DNA from: Acidimicrobiaceae bacterium
GTDB taxonomy: Bacteria > Actinomycetota > Acidimicrobiia > Acidimicrobiales > RAAP-2
Assembly (NCBI GenBank): GCA_003151235.1
Contig: PLWZ01000087.1
Coordinates: forward strand, 62,001 to 126,000
Direction: 5' to 3'
Length of the DNA stretch: 64,000 bases
Shown here: positions 42,646 through 56,124 of the stretch, piece after piece
Layout of the letters: each line of letters starts with the position of its first letter
How positions within the stretch are numbered: the first letter of the stretch is position 1
The notes under the pieces: generated by a model
The model's database searches: none
Seen by the model: only the letters and a program-made list of their open reading frames with translations
What the model was told of the DNA's origin: nothing
Made by a program: the position numbers and the translations under genes

Positions 42646-43890
42646 GTAGTGCTCAGTTTGCCGGTCACAGCGCTTCGGTACCGTCACTTTGATGTCTCGT
42701 TTCCGCACCTACCGATACCTCCTCCAGCCGACCAGCCGCCAACGGACTGGCCTGGAGCGGCTGAGGCTTAACCAGTGCGAGCTGTACAACGCCGCATTAG
42801 AGGAGCGTCGAGGTGCGTGGGCCTGGGAACGCCGGTCGGTCTCCTACGTCGATCAGTGCCGGACCCTGACCGAGACCCGCGAGGTCCGACCGGACCTCTT
42901 TGAGTGCGGCGTCGTCGTATGTCGGGGAACCCTGATGCGCCTCCACCGGGCCTTCGCGGCCTTCTACCGGCGCTGTCGCAGCGGGGAGACACCCGGCTAC
43001 CCCCGTTTCAAGGCCGCATCGCGCTTTGACTCGGTGCAGTGGGAGGACACGAGCGGCTGGGGACTCGACGCTGAGAACAAGCGATTGCGCCTGCGCGGGA
43101 TTGGACACGTGAAGCTCCGCATGCACCGGCCACTGCGGGGCACGCCCAAGGCCATCACGGTGTCGCGAGAGGGCCAGCGGTGGTGGGTGAGCATTCGCTG
43201 CGCCGATGTCCCGGCCCAACCGCTGCCGGCGACCGGCCGAGCGGTCGGGATCGACCTCGGGGTGTGCGCCCTCGTGGCCACCAGCGATGGGGAGCTGGTC
43301 AGTGAGGGCCGGTTCGCCAGACGGGCCCGGGATCGATTGGCCGGTGCCCAACGGGCGCTCGCCACCAAGCACCGCGGCTCGATGCACCGCCGTCGGGCCG
43401 GCGAAGCAGTCGGGCGAGCCCATCGCAAGGTGGCCAACCAAAGGAAGGACCTGGCCCACCAGCTCTCCCGAAGGCTGGTGAACGCCCACGACCTGATCGT
43501 GGTCGAGAACCTCAGGGTTCCCCAGATGTCCCGTCGTCCGAAACCGAGACCCAATGGGAAAGGAGGCTTCGACCCCAATGGAGCCCGAGCCAAGGCCGGG
43601 CTGAACCGTTCCATCGCCGATGCGGGGTGGGGCATGCTGTGTTCGATGCTCGTCTACAAAGCGGAAGATGCTGGTCGCGAGCTGATCGCAGTGGACCCCC
43701 GCCACACTTCGATCCGTTGTGCCTCTTGTAGGCACACTGAGTCGGAGAACCGGGTCAGCCAGGCCGTCTTTCGATGTCGGCGCTGTGGTCATCGGGACCA
43801 CGCCGATGTCAACGCGGCCAGAAACATCCTTCGGGCCGGTAGGGCCCGACGGGCTTCGGCCCGTGCAGGCTCACGAAACTGAGCCACTAC
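42646..43890 (+). mobile_element. IS605-group, tnpB-only insertion element
   Basis: A lone tnpB flanked by matching ends. The left end GTAGT-GCTCAGTTT (42646-42659) is the inverted complement of the right end AAACTGAGCCACTAC (43876-43890), differing by one extra base. The left end begins 30 bp after the carboxyltransferase stop, so no gene is interrupted. No tnpA (Y1 HUH transposase) is present, which makes the element dependent on a transposase elsewhere. Exact borders cannot be fixed without an empty site. Confidence 0.65.
42692..43882 (+). CDS. tnpB: TnpB, RNA-guided nuclease (IS200/IS605 OrfB)
   Basis: A 396-residue TnpB, full length. The RuvC-like residues are all present: Asp in GIDLGVCALVA, Glu in IVVENLRV and Asp in DHADVNAARNI. 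The zinc finger is CASC...CRRC between the last two. TnpB proteins cut DNA matched by a guide RNA made from the element's right end, and help retain the element after transposition. ATG 42692 has no Shine-Dalgarno, and a TTG lies one codon earlier. Its last codons lie inside the predicted guide-RNA hairpins. Confidence 0.92.
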   Translation: MSRFRTYRYLLQPTSRQRTGLERLRLNQCELYNAALEERRGAWAWERRSVSYVDQCRTLTETREVRPDLFECGVVVCRGTLMRLHRAFAAFYRRCRSGETPGYPRFKAASRFDSVQWEDTSGWGLDAENKRLRLRGIGHVKLRMHRPLRGTPKAITVSREGQRWWVSIRCADVPAQPLPATGRAVGIDLGVCALVATSDGELVSEGRFARRARDRLAGAQRALATKHRGSMHRRRAGEAVGRAHRKVANQRKDLAHQLSRRLVNAHDLIVVENLRVPQMSRRPKPRPNGKGGFDPNGARAKAGLNRSIADAGWGMLCSMLVYKAEDAGRELIAVDPRHTSIRCASCRHTESENRVSQAVFRCRRCGHRDHADVNAARNILRAGRARRASARAGSRN

Positions 43891-43920
43891 CCCATTGTGG
43901 GCCGCGAGGTGACGGGGTAG
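43850..43920 (+). ncRNA. Predicted omega-RNA (reRNA) scaffold region of tnpB
   Basis: Three hairpins run over the tnpB 3' end: CGGGC-TTCG-GCCCG (43850-43863), GGCTCA-n6-TGAGCC (43868-43885), and CTACCCC-n20-GGGGTAG (43887-43920). The second includes the tnpB stop codon. Characterised omega-RNAs overlap the tnpB end and run to the right border, after which about 16-20 bases act as guide. The third hairpin may already lie outside the element. The 5' end is unknown. Confidence 0.4.
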
Positions 43921-44008
43921 CGTCGAACCGCTCCGGGCGGACCCGTCGGTCCCGTCCGGTCAAGATCTGGGATCGGGGGGTTCCTCGGGCGGCGCCTCGG
44001 GGGGACGG

Positions 44009-45124
44009 CTAGCGCCGCTCCCCGGGGTGACCGTCGACGCTCCGCACCAGCGAGCCGTCGATCCCCGCCACGTCGACTGCGCCGCACAGGGCCATGACCC
44101 GCGCCAGCTCCTCGCCGAAGCTGCCCAGCAATTCGCGTACCCCGTCGGCGCCTCCGGTCGCGAGCGCCCAGAGGACGGGCCGGCCGATGAGCACGCCGTG
44201 GGCGCCGAGGGCCAGGGCCTTCATGACGTCCCCGGCGCGTCGGATGCCACCGTCGACGTAGACCTCCATCCGGTCTCCCACCGCGTCGACCACCTCGGGG
44301 AGGCTCAACGCGGTGGGCGGCGCGTCGTCGAGCTGGCGGCCCCCGTGGTTGGAGACGACGACCGACGCCGCGCCCGCCTCCGCGCACCGGAGCGCGTCGT
44401 CACCGCGGCAGAGACCCTTCACGACGACGGGGAGCCCGGAGAGCCCGGCCAGCCACTCGATATCGTCGACGGTCAGGGCGGGGTCGAACTCCTTCACCAC
44501 CTGGGCCATGAAGCCCCATCCCGAGCCGTGCCCGGCCGCCGGATCGGTGAGGTTGGGCAGGGCGAACCGGTCGGGCAGCCGCACCCCCTGCTCGACCTCA
44601 CGCGTGCGGAGGCCCGACACCGGGACGTCGACCGTGAAGACGAGGGCCCGGTAGCCGGCCGCGGCGGCACGACGGACCATCTCGGCGGTTCGACCGCGAT
44701 CCTTCAAGATGTACACCTGCATCAGTCGGACGCCGTCGGGTGCCGCCTGCGCGACGTCATCGAGGTCGGCGGTCGCGAGACTGGACAGCACCATCGCCGC
44801 GCCGGCGTCCGATGCCGCTCTCGCGGTGGCGAGCTCGCCGTCGGGGTGGGCCATTCGGTGCAGCGCCGTCGGGGCGATCAGGATCGGCATCGACACCGGC
44901 GAGCCGAGCACGGTCGACCGGGTCGACACCGACGACACGTCGAACAACACGCGCGGGTGGAGTTGCCACCTCGACCACGCGGTCACGTTCTCCTCGATCA
45001 GCCGTTCGTGCTCGGCACCGCCCGAGTAATAGGCGTACGCCATCTCACCGAGGCTCTCGCGGGCCCGTTCCTCCATCTCCGCCAGGTCGAGGAGGCGCGG
45101 AGGTGTGGCGTCGAGGGAGGTCAC
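44009..45124 (-). CDS. FMN-dependent alpha-hydroxyacid oxidase/dehydrogenase
   Basis: A 371-residue TIM-barrel flavoprotein of the glycolate/lactate/mandelate oxidase family. Active-site signatures are VVVKGLCRGDDA (FMN Lys), SNHGGRQLDD (catalytic His and substrate Arg) and DGGIRRAGDVMKALALGAHGVLIGRP. It differs from MftD at 17312 by having the canonical SNHGGRQLD. It probably oxidises L-lactate, glycolate or a related 2-hydroxyacid. GTG 45124 overlaps the stop of the quinone-oxidoreductase-like gene by 4 bp, so the two are one operon. Confidence 0.88.
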   Translation of the reverse strand: MTSLDATPPRLLDLAEMEERARESLGEMAYAYYSGGAEHERLIEENVTAWSRWQLHPRVLFDVSSVSTRSTVLGSPVSMPILIAPTALHRMAHPDGELATARAASDAGAAMVLSSLATADLDDVAQAAPDGVRLMQVYILKDRGRTAEMVRRAAAAGYRALVFTVDVPVSGLRTREVEQGVRLPDRFALPNLTDPAAGHGSGWGFMAQVVKEFDPALTVDDIEWLAGLSGLPVVVKGLCRGDDALRCAEAGAASVVVSNHGGRQLDDAPPTALSLPEVVDAVGDRMEVYVDGGIRRAGDVMKALALGAHGVLIGRPVLWALATGGADGVRELLGSFGEELARVMALCGAVDVAGIDGSLVRSVDGHPGERR

Positions 45125-46065
45125 TCGGCCACCAGGACGATCTTGCCGAGCTTGCTCCCGGCCGCGAACCGGTCGTACGCGGCGCCGACGTCGGTGAACG
45201 GGAACGTGTCGCAGATCGGGATCGTGAGCTCGCCCGCCGCCAGATGCGGCAGGACGTGGCGCTTGACCCCGTCGGTGACGCCCGCCTTGGCCGTTCGGTC
45301 GCGGGCCCGGAGCGTCGATCCCGAGATCCGGGCCCGGGTCCCCATGACGCGACGCAGGTCCAGCTCGACCTGGGCGCCGCTCCCGATCCCGATGACGGCG
45401 ATCCTGCCACCGGTGGCGAGCGCGGCCAGCGCGTTCGGGAAGCTCTCCGCCCCGACGAGCTCGATCACCGCGTCGTACGGCCCGTGGTCGGCCACCTCCG
45501 CCGGGTCGATCGCGACGTGCGCGCCTAGGCCGACCAGCGCGTCGCGGCGCTTCTCGTCCCGCACCGACGCCACCACGGTCGCCCCGGCCAGCCGGCCCAG
45601 CTGGATCGCCGCTGTCCCGACGCCACCGGCCGCACCGGTCACGAGCAGCCTCTCGCCCGATTCGAGGCCGCACTGCGTGAACAGGGCGTCGTAGGCGGTC
45701 GAGAAGGTCTCGGGGAACCCCCCCGCCTCGGCCCACCCGGTGTCGTCGGGAATCGGGAGGGCGTGGGACTCGTCGACGACGCAGATCTCGGCCTGGCCGC
45801 CGCCGCCCACGATCGCCATGACCCGATCGCCCACGGCGAAACGGGTGACCTGGCGGCCCACCGAGACGACCTCGCCGGCCATCTCGAGCCCCGGGATGTT
45901 GGCCGGCGAGCCCGGGGGAGGGGGATACAGGCCCAACCGCTGGAACATGTCGGCGCCGTTGAGGCCGGCCGCCCGGACCGACACTCCCATTTCGGTGTCG
46001 CCAACCACCGGGTCGAGATGTTCCTCCCAGTGAAGCTCGCCCTTCTCGATCACGACGGCGTGCAT
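45121..46065 (-). CDS. NAD(P)H:quinone oxidoreductase-like MDR protein
   Basis: A 314-residue zinc-free medium-chain reductase. The cofactor fold is VTGAAGGVGTAAIQ; the zinc Cys and His of alcohol dehydrogenases are absent. It resembles Qor/PIG3 enzymes that reduce quinones or alkenals with NADPH. GAGGAG lies about 6 bases before ATG 46065. It is the first gene of a two-gene operon with the alpha-hydroxyacid oxidase; whether they share a pathway is not evident. Confidence 0.87.
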   Translation of the reverse strand: MHAVVIEKGELHWEEHLDPVVGDTEMGVSVRAAGLNGADMFQRLGLYPPPPGSPANIPGLEMAGEVVSVGRQVTRFAVGDRVMAIVGGGGQAEICVVDESHALPIPDDTGWAEAGGFPETFSTAYDALFTQCGLESGERLLVTGAAGGVGTAAIQLGRLAGATVVASVRDEKRRDALVGLGAHVAIDPAEVADHGPYDAVIELVGAESFPNALAALATGGRIAVIGIGSGAQVELDLRRVMGTRARISGSTLRARDRTAKAGVTDGVKRHVLPHLAAGELTIPICDTFPFTDVGAAYDRFAAGSKLGKIVLVAE

Positions 46066-46213
46066 GTCGTCTCCTCGGTCGTCGTTTGGACCCCGACACT
46101 TGCCGATCGGACCCGCAGGCGCCAGGAGACGGGTCGCCGTGAGGGATATAGCCGGATCGTCGGTCCGAAGGGTGGGCCGCGAAGGGATCCGGGGCCGCCG
46201 GTCGTGGAGCGGG

Positions 46214-47161
46214 TTAGCTGGTTCCTCGGAGCATGTCGGTCCAGGACCGCCCGATGCGGGCGACGCCGTACTCGCCTGCGACGACCGAAGCGAGCATCAC
46301 CGCCATCGTCACGATGAGCCGGAGGTCGACCGGTGAGCCGGCGGTGCCGACGGGGCTGCCGTGGAGGAACCACGGCGCGCTCACGGCCATCGATCCCCAC
46401 CAGATGGCAGTGCCGACGGTCATCGCGCACATGGCGCCGGCCACGCCGATGGCCAGCCCGGACTCGAGTACGAGTTGCCGACGGCTGAGTTGGATTCGCC
46501 GACCGACGGCGATCCCGGCACGGGCCCAGATGCAGATCGTCGCCGCCACGAGCACCGCCCAGACGACGAAGGCCACGCCGTAGCCGGGGTCGGTCCCGTT
46601 TCGTTGGGCACTCGAAATGGCATGGGCCCAGACGGCCAAGCCGATCGTGCTCGCCGCCGCCGCTCCACCGAGTACCGCCGATCGGAGGACCGATCGCCTG
46701 ACCGTGGACCACCCACCGGCGCGCAGGAACCGGGATACCGCGGGGAGCGCCATCACGATCCCGACTGCGAACAACGAGGCCGCGATGAGCGCAGCGATCT
46801 GGACGACCTGAAAGGCGGTCCAGGGGAGGGCTCGGTGTGGCGCCGGGACGACGACAGAGAAGTGCTCGGCCAGCTTGGAAAAGCTCGCCCCGGCGATGAC
46901 GAACGCTGACCAGGCGCCGAGGACGATCAACGCTCCTGTTCTCGCCCGCTCGCTCGGAGTGGCCGAACGGCCGACGATCGCCGCTCCGATCGCCCGCTCC
47001 CGGAGCCCCGCCCGGGCGATCGACAGCCCGAAGCGCAGGGTCGGGGTCTGATCCCCGAGCTGGTCCTCGATGAGTGCGGCCATCTCATCGCCATAGCGCT
47101 CCCGCCACGCCGTGGGGTACCAGCGGACCATGCGAGACGGGTCGGTGTGGCGGGGCTTCAT
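46214..47161 (-). CDS. PadR-associated membrane protein
   Basis: A 315-residue protein with a soluble N-terminus of about 70 residues, including MVRWYPTAWRERYGDEM, followed by about six hydrophobic segments. That YPxxWRERYGxE motif is common in actinobacterial membrane proteins encoded beside PadR regulators. No enzyme motif is visible. ATG 47161 overlaps the PadR stop by 4 bp, so expression is coupled. It may sense or alter the envelope. Confidence 0.75.
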   Translation of the reverse strand: MKPRHTDPSRMVRWYPTAWRERYGDEMAALIEDQLGDQTPTLRFGLSIARAGLRERAIGAAIVGRSATPSERARTGALIVLGAWSAFVIAGASFSKLAEHFSVVVPAPHRALPWTAFQVVQIAALIAASLFAVGIVMALPAVSRFLRAGGWSTVRRSVLRSAVLGGAAAASTIGLAVWAHAISSAQRNGTDPGYGVAFVVWAVLVAATICIWARAGIAVGRRIQLSRRQLVLESGLAIGVAGAMCAMTVGTAIWWGSMAVSAPWFLHGSPVGTAGSPVDLRLIVTMAVMLASVVAGEYGVARIGRSWTDMLRGTS

Positions 47162-47484
47162 GCCAACGGCCCGAGCGACAATCCGAGCCGGCCGGCGCCG
47201 ACCGTCGCGACCCGGTTCATCTCGGTGACGGCGATGGCGAGTGCCGCCGAGCCGGCGGCGGTGATGCGGTAAGGCCGCCGCCGGTCGTCGCTCGGCATCG
47301 GCTCGATGAGTCCCCACTCCTCGAGTCGGGTGATGGCGCCGTACAACGTCCCGGGTCCGAGTCCGATGCCTGCGAAACCCTCGATGTCCTTCGCGAGGGC
47401 GTGTCCGTGCTTCGGACCGCCGGCCAGGCTGGTCAGGATCAGGACCGGCGGATCGTTGGGTCGCCGGAAGGTCTGCGTGCTCAT
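47158..47484 (-). CDS. PadR-family transcriptional regulator
   Basis: A 108-residue winged-helix regulator. The motif GLGPGTLYGAITRLEEWGLIE is the PadR recognition helix, and RRRPYRIT the wing. It lacks the long C-terminal dimer helix of full PadR proteins, like the short PadR-s2 group. It overlaps the membrane protein gene by 4 bp and has a strong operator-like repeat 11 bp upstream of its ATG, so it most likely represses its own operon. GTGCACCC before the ATG is not a good ribosome site. Confidence 0.9.
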   Translation of the reverse strand: MSTQTFRRPNDPPVLILTSLAGGPKHGHALAKDIEGFAGIGLGPGTLYGAITRLEEWGLIEPMPSDDRRRPYRITAAGSAALAIAVTEMNRVATVGAGRLGLSLGPLA

Positions 47485-47494
47485 GGGTGCACCA

Positions 47495-47528
47495 TACTAC
47501 GTAACACGTAGTTATGTAAGACGTAGTA
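47495..47528. promoter_or_regulatory. PadR operator: three ACGTAGT half-sites
   Basis: TACTACGT (47495-47502) and ACGTAGTA (47521-47528) form a perfect 8-bp inverted repeat. A third half-site, ACGTAGT at 47506-47512, makes an inner palindrome with the first (ACTACGT-AAC-ACGTAGT). The block is AT-rich against GC-rich surroundings and lies between the divergent padR and glutathione peroxidase genes. Confidence 0.65.
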
Positions 47529-47627
47529 GTCGGCCTGACCGGACGGACCTCGGGCCAACGGAGCCGGGTCGCCCGACCGGGCAATCGCGAGGGCCGTAAT
47601 ACGGCCCGATCCGTTAGCCTGCCGCTC

Positions 47628-48116
47628 ATGGCTCTATACGACATCCCGATTTCCACCCTCGGCGGCTCGCCGTCCTCGCTCGCGCCCTACCAGGGCAAGA
47701 CACTCCTTCTCGTCAACGTGGCGTCCAAGTGCGGCCTGACGCCCCAGTACGAGGGCCTCGAGAAACTGCAGAAGACCTACGGCGACAAGGGCTTCAGCGT
47801 CCTCGGTTTTCCGTGCAACCAGTTCGCCGGGCAGGAGCCGGGGACCTCGGAGGAGATCGCCGAGTTCTGCTCCAACACCTACGGCGTGACTTTCCCCCTC
47901 TTCGAGAAGATCGACGTGAACGGTGAGAAGCGCCACCCGCTCTACGAGCAGCTGACCAAGGCCGAGGACGCCGAGGGCAAAGCCGGGGACATCACCTGGA
48001 ACTTCGAGAAGTTCCTGGTGTCGCCGACCGGCGACGTGGTGGGACGCTTCCGTCCGCAGACCGCTCCCGAAGACGCGGTGGTCGTGGACGCCATCACCGC
48101 CAACCTCCCGGCCTGA
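47628..48116 (+). CDS. Glutathione/thioredoxin peroxidase (BtuE-type)
   Basis: A 162-residue cytosolic peroxidase that reduces hydroperoxides. The peroxidatic Cys is in NVASKCGLTPQY, with FPCNQF (resolving-Cys region) and WNFEKFL supplying the Gln/Trp/Asn active-site set. A Cys, not selenocysteine, is used. Actinobacteria of this kind often lack glutathione, so thioredoxin is the likely reductant. ATG 47628 stands alone on +, divergent from padR over 143 bp. Confidence 0.93.
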   Translation: MALYDIPISTLGGSPSSLAPYQGKTLLLVNVASKCGLTPQYEGLEKLQKTYGDKGFSVLGFPCNQFAGQEPGTSEEIAEFCSNTYGVTFPLFEKIDVNGEKRHPLYEQLTKAEDAEGKAGDITWNFEKFLVSPTGDVVGRFRPQTAPEDAVVVDAITANLPA

Positions 48117-48156
48117 GCCTCCCTCCGGGCCGACCGGTCTTGGCGGCCCCGATCCG

Positions 48157-48885
48157 ATGAGCGACGATGGGTTCGTCGCGTCCGTGTTCGACATGGACGG
48201 GCTGCTCGTCGACTCCGAACCTCTGTGGCAGGTCGCGGAGGTCGAGATCCTGGGCTCGCTCGGCGTGCCGATCGACCCGCACGCGTGCCGGCACACCAAG
48301 GGCATGTTCGTGAACGAGGTCGCGGCCTATTGGCACGAGCGCTTTCCGTGGCCCGGACCGTCGACCGGCGAGGTGGCGATCCAGGTGGTCGACCGAGTCT
48401 GCGAGCTGGTGGTTGAGCGGGGGGTGCTGCAGCCGGGCGTCCACGATGCGATCGAGCTGTGCCGCCGCCACGGGCTCACGCTCGGCATCGCGTCGTCGTC
48501 GCAGTACCGGCTGATCGATCTCGTCCTCTCTCACTTCGGCTTGGCCAAGGAGTTCTCGGTCGTCCACTCGGCCGAGGAAGAGCCCTACGGCAAGCCCCAC
48601 CCCGGCGTGTACCTCGGCGCTGCGGCCAAGCTCGGGGTCGACCCGACGCGGTGCTTGGCCTGGGAAGACGCGGGGGCGGGTGTGCTCGCGGCGAAGGCGG
48701 CCCGAATGGTCTGTGTCGCCGTGCCCGAACCAGCGGAACGGTCGCGTCCGGCGTTCGCGATCGCGGATGCGGTGCTGGGCTCGCTCGCCGAGGTCGACGA
48801 CGCCCTCTACGAGCGTCTGGTCTCGGCCCGGAGCCTGGACCCGGGGGCGAACAACGACGTCGCTCCAAAGGTAGCCCCGGGATAA
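48157..48885 (+). CDS. HAD-family sugar-phosphate phosphatase-like protein
   Basis: A 242-residue HAD IA hydrolase with motif I FDMDGLLVDSE (both Asp present), motif II SSSQ, Lys in YGKPHPGVY and motif IV WEDAGAGV. It resembles hexitol- or 2-deoxyglucose-6-phosphate phosphatases and beta-phosphoglucomutase-like proteins. ATG 48157 follows the peroxidase by 40 bp with no obvious ribosome site. The substrate is not predictable. Confidence 0.87.
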   Translation: MSDDGFVASVFDMDGLLVDSEPLWQVAEVEILGSLGVPIDPHACRHTKGMFVNEVAAYWHERFPWPGPSTGEVAIQVVDRVCELVVERGVLQPGVHDAIELCRRHGLTLGIASSSQYRLIDLVLSHFGLAKEFSVVHSAEEEPYGKPHPGVYLGAAAKLGVDPTRCLAWEDAGAGVLAAKAARMVCVAVPEPAERSRPAFAIADAVLGSLAEVDDALYERLVSARSLDPGANNDVAPKVAPG

Positions 48886-49061
48886 TCCGAGGGGGCCTTC
48901 CGACGTCGATCACCCCGCGCAGGCCGAGGAACGAGGCGAGCAGCAGTATGGCCGAACATCGGCCCCTGCGGTCGAGGCCGTTCCCGAGGCCATAGGCTGC
49001 ACCGATCCGCTCGGCATGGCCGGCGGAGTCCGCGACCCACGAAGAAGAACCAGACCTCGCC

Positions 49062-52202
<3,141 letters not shown>

Positions 52203-52448
52203 GCATCGGGTAGTGGGTCATTTTTCAACCCTCCGCGTACATTGGGCTTTACGTCGGAAGCTCCGGAGAGCAGTTTCACGCCCCCTCCTACCGAGGGACC
52301 GACGGTTGATGTTGAAATAGAGCCTGGATTGCGGCTGTGACAAATCAAGTTGACTCACTAAACAGGCATCGCGCGCGGCCGATGAGCCCGCGGGCTCCGA
52401 CGGCATCACGTTCGAAGAGCTGCGGGCAATCCTCCCCGGGTCTGGGCG
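52203..52448. other. Atypical, relatively AT-rich gap after ileS
   Basis: This 246-bp stretch, especially 52210-52370, has far more A and T than its neighbours. A minus-strand frame ending at 52218 encodes a 63-residue Arg/Ser-rich peptide (with LYFNINRRSLGRRGRE) but has no ribosome site. A plus-strand fragment near 52385-52445 reads DGITFEELRAILPG without a start. Together they look like worn remains of transferred or mobile DNA. I cannot name the source. Confidence 0.35.
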
Positions 52449-54371
52449 TCAGCCCCGGAGAGCGATTCGGGAGACCTCCACTGCGACGTCGAGGGAGTGT
52501 GAGCCCCCGCCACCCACCACCGAGCCCCGCACCGGCGATACGTCCTGGTAGTCACGGCCCCAGGCCGTTGTGACGAGCTCCTCGCACACCATGAGATCGT
52601 TCGTCGGATCGAGGTCGAGCCAGCCCCAACCGGGTAGGTAGACCGACGCCCAGGCGTGCGACGCGTCCGCCCCGGTGAGCTGCCCGGTCTCGATGTACCC
52701 GCTCACGTAGCGCCCCGCGAGGCCGACGGAGCGCAGGCACCCGACGGCCAGGTGAGCGAAGTCCTGGCAGACGCCACGTCTCGCCTCGAACACCTCGAGG
52801 AGCGGTGTCGTGATCGAGGTGTACCCGGGCTCGTAGGCGAAGTCCCGGTGGATCCGGCCGCAGAGCTCGCGGACGGCTTCGACGACGGGACGATGCTCGG
52901 CAAACGACTCGGCTGCGTACGCCGCCAGATCGACGGAGATCGGGACCAGGCGCGACGGTGACCGGAAGGCCTGGGCGGCGCGGGCGTCCATGCGGTGGTC
53001 ACGGTCCAGGATCGAGACGACGGACTCCCACGGCGGCCCGGTGGGCGGCTCCGAGGCGGCGAACAGCTCGACGTCGCTTGTGGCCGTGATTGACAGCTCA
53101 TCGAACGGCCCGAGGACATCGAACGTGGACACGTGGTTGCCGAATGGGTCGACGAGCTCGGTGCGCATCCCGGTTGCCGGTGAGATTTCGATCGAGTGTC
53201 CGAGCACGCGTTGGCGGGTGGTGTTGCGGGGGCGGAGGTGGACCTCGTTGTGCGCAGCGTCGGCTGGGGCTTCGTAGCGGTAGGAGCTCCGGTGCACGAC
53301 CCGGTAACGCCTGATGACCGGTGGCCGCCCGCCCCTGGTGTGAACCCTCGATCGGCTCGCGTCCGGCATGTCGGAAGCGCCGAGATGTTCGGCCGGCTCG
53401 ATCGTTGGCTCAACGAAAAGCGACGACTCGATCTTCTTGTGGATGTCGGCGATGAGGCCGCCCAGCGCCTCGAGGTGGTCCTCCAACCGGGACGGCGTGA
53501 AGCCGGTCACGACTGTGCCCGTCACGAAGACAGACGCGTCGGTGCACGCCGCCAGGGCCTCCTCGTTGTTCGGCAGCTCCTTCAGGTATTGGCGGACCTG
53601 GGCCAGACAGGACGCGACCGTCCTCGGGAGTGCCTCGTCCTGGAGCAGGAACTCGACCACCGACCCGCCGCCCGGGCGGGCCGGCATCGCCCGGCGGTAT
53701 TGCTGGTGCGCGGCCAGGGACTTCAACACCGACATCGCCCGGATGTGGTCGTAGGGGTCCGAATCGGCCAGCGCGCTCTCCGCACGGACGGAGAGGAATC
53801 GGCACGTGAGGTCGGCCCGCTCCAGGTGCTGGCCGATGCGAGTGAGCGCCATCGCGGCGTCGCGTCGCATCGTCCCCCAGAGCGCTCCGTTGATCCGCTG
53901 ACAATCGGCGATGGTTCGGCGCAGCCACCGGACCCGTTCCTCGCGCCCCAACATCGTGCGGCGCTGCTCCCGCAGGTTCAGCCACAGCCCGTTGCACAGC
54001 TCCCACGCCTCCCGGGGTATCGATGGTCGGGCCGATCGGAATGCTTCTCGGACGTTGGTGACTGTCGCGAACACGCTGGCCGGGTTCTTCGGGGAGCACA
54101 GGAGGAACTCGACGACGTCCGCCTCGGGTGCCGAACCCGCTTCCGTTCTGCCGCGCCGACCCCGGGCCATGACCGGGTAGCACTCCACGAACTCCTGCTC
54201 GAGGCCGGCGATCGCCAAGAGGGGCGCCCAACCGATGTCCTCGCCGACCGGCAGGTCGACGTGCGTGTCCCCGTGGACGAGCACGATGCGCGCCATGTCC
54301 TCGGCCCGCTCGAGGTTGCGGCCGGCCCAGTAGAGCGACTCGGCCGTTCGGCGGAGCAGGGTCTGGCTCAC
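52449..54371 (-). CDS. Alpha-E domain-transglutaminase fusion protein
   Basis: A 640-residue fusion. Residues 1-310 are an alpha-E (DUF403) all-helical domain beginning RRTAESLYWAGRNLERAEDMAR. A linker of about 45 residues leads to a transglutaminase-like domain: N-terminal beta segment (YRVVHRSSYRYEAP), then Cys in RRGVCQDFAHLAVGC, His in DASHAWASVYLPGWGW and Asp in LDLDPTND. These two modules are usually separate neighbours of a circularly permuted ATP-grasp gene, which is found here 40 bp upstream. GTG 54371 has GGAGAGG eight bases upstream; GTG 54380 is in frame without one. The system probably makes or modifies a peptide, product unknown. Confidence 0.88.
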   Translation of the reverse strand: MSQTLLRRTAESLYWAGRNLERAEDMARIVLVHGDTHVDLPVGEDIGWAPLLAIAGLEQEFVECYPVMARGRRGRTEAGSAPEADVVEFLLCSPKNPASVFATVTNVREAFRSARPSIPREAWELCNGLWLNLREQRRTMLGREERVRWLRRTIADCQRINGALWGTMRRDAAMALTRIGQHLERADLTCRFLSVRAESALADSDPYDHIRAMSVLKSLAAHQQYRRAMPARPGGGSVVEFLLQDEALPRTVASCLAQVRQYLKELPNNEEALAACTDASVFVTGTVVTGFTPSRLEDHLEALGGLIADIHKKIESSLFVEPTIEPAEHLGASDMPDASRSRVHTRGGRPPVIRRYRVVHRSSYRYEAPADAAHNEVHLRPRNTTRQRVLGHSIEISPATGMRTELVDPFGNHVSTFDVLGPFDELSITATSDVELFAASEPPTGPPWESVVSILDRDHRMDARAAQAFRSPSRLVPISVDLAAYAAESFAEHRPVVEAVRELCGRIHRDFAYEPGYTSITTPLLEVFEARRGVCQDFAHLAVGCLRSVGLAGRYVSGYIETGQLTGADASHAWASVYLPGWGWLDLDPTNDLMVCEELVTTAWGRDYQDVSPVRGSVVGGGGSHSLDVAVEVSRIALRG

Positions 54372-54411
54372 GGTTGGCACCTCTCCATCGAGATTCGTTC
54401 GATCGTCATCC

Positions 54412-55950
<1,539 letters not shown>

Positions 55951-56124
55951 GGTCACCGGTATAGCCAATCCGAAGGTCCAACCGGTTGCCGCCGGGTTTC
56001 GTCCCTGTGAATCCTTTCCCGGTAGGCACGACGCCGGCCGCGGCCGAGTTGGGCGTTCGGAACCTCCCTGGTCAGCGGGCCGAGCCGGACGAACGCTCTG
56101 GCGAAGGCGGTAAGGTCGTGGGGG

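Noticed and set aside
48886-49061. T-box leader for ileS
   Set aside because: I found no conserved T-box sequence or specifier-stem pattern in the 176 bp before the gene.
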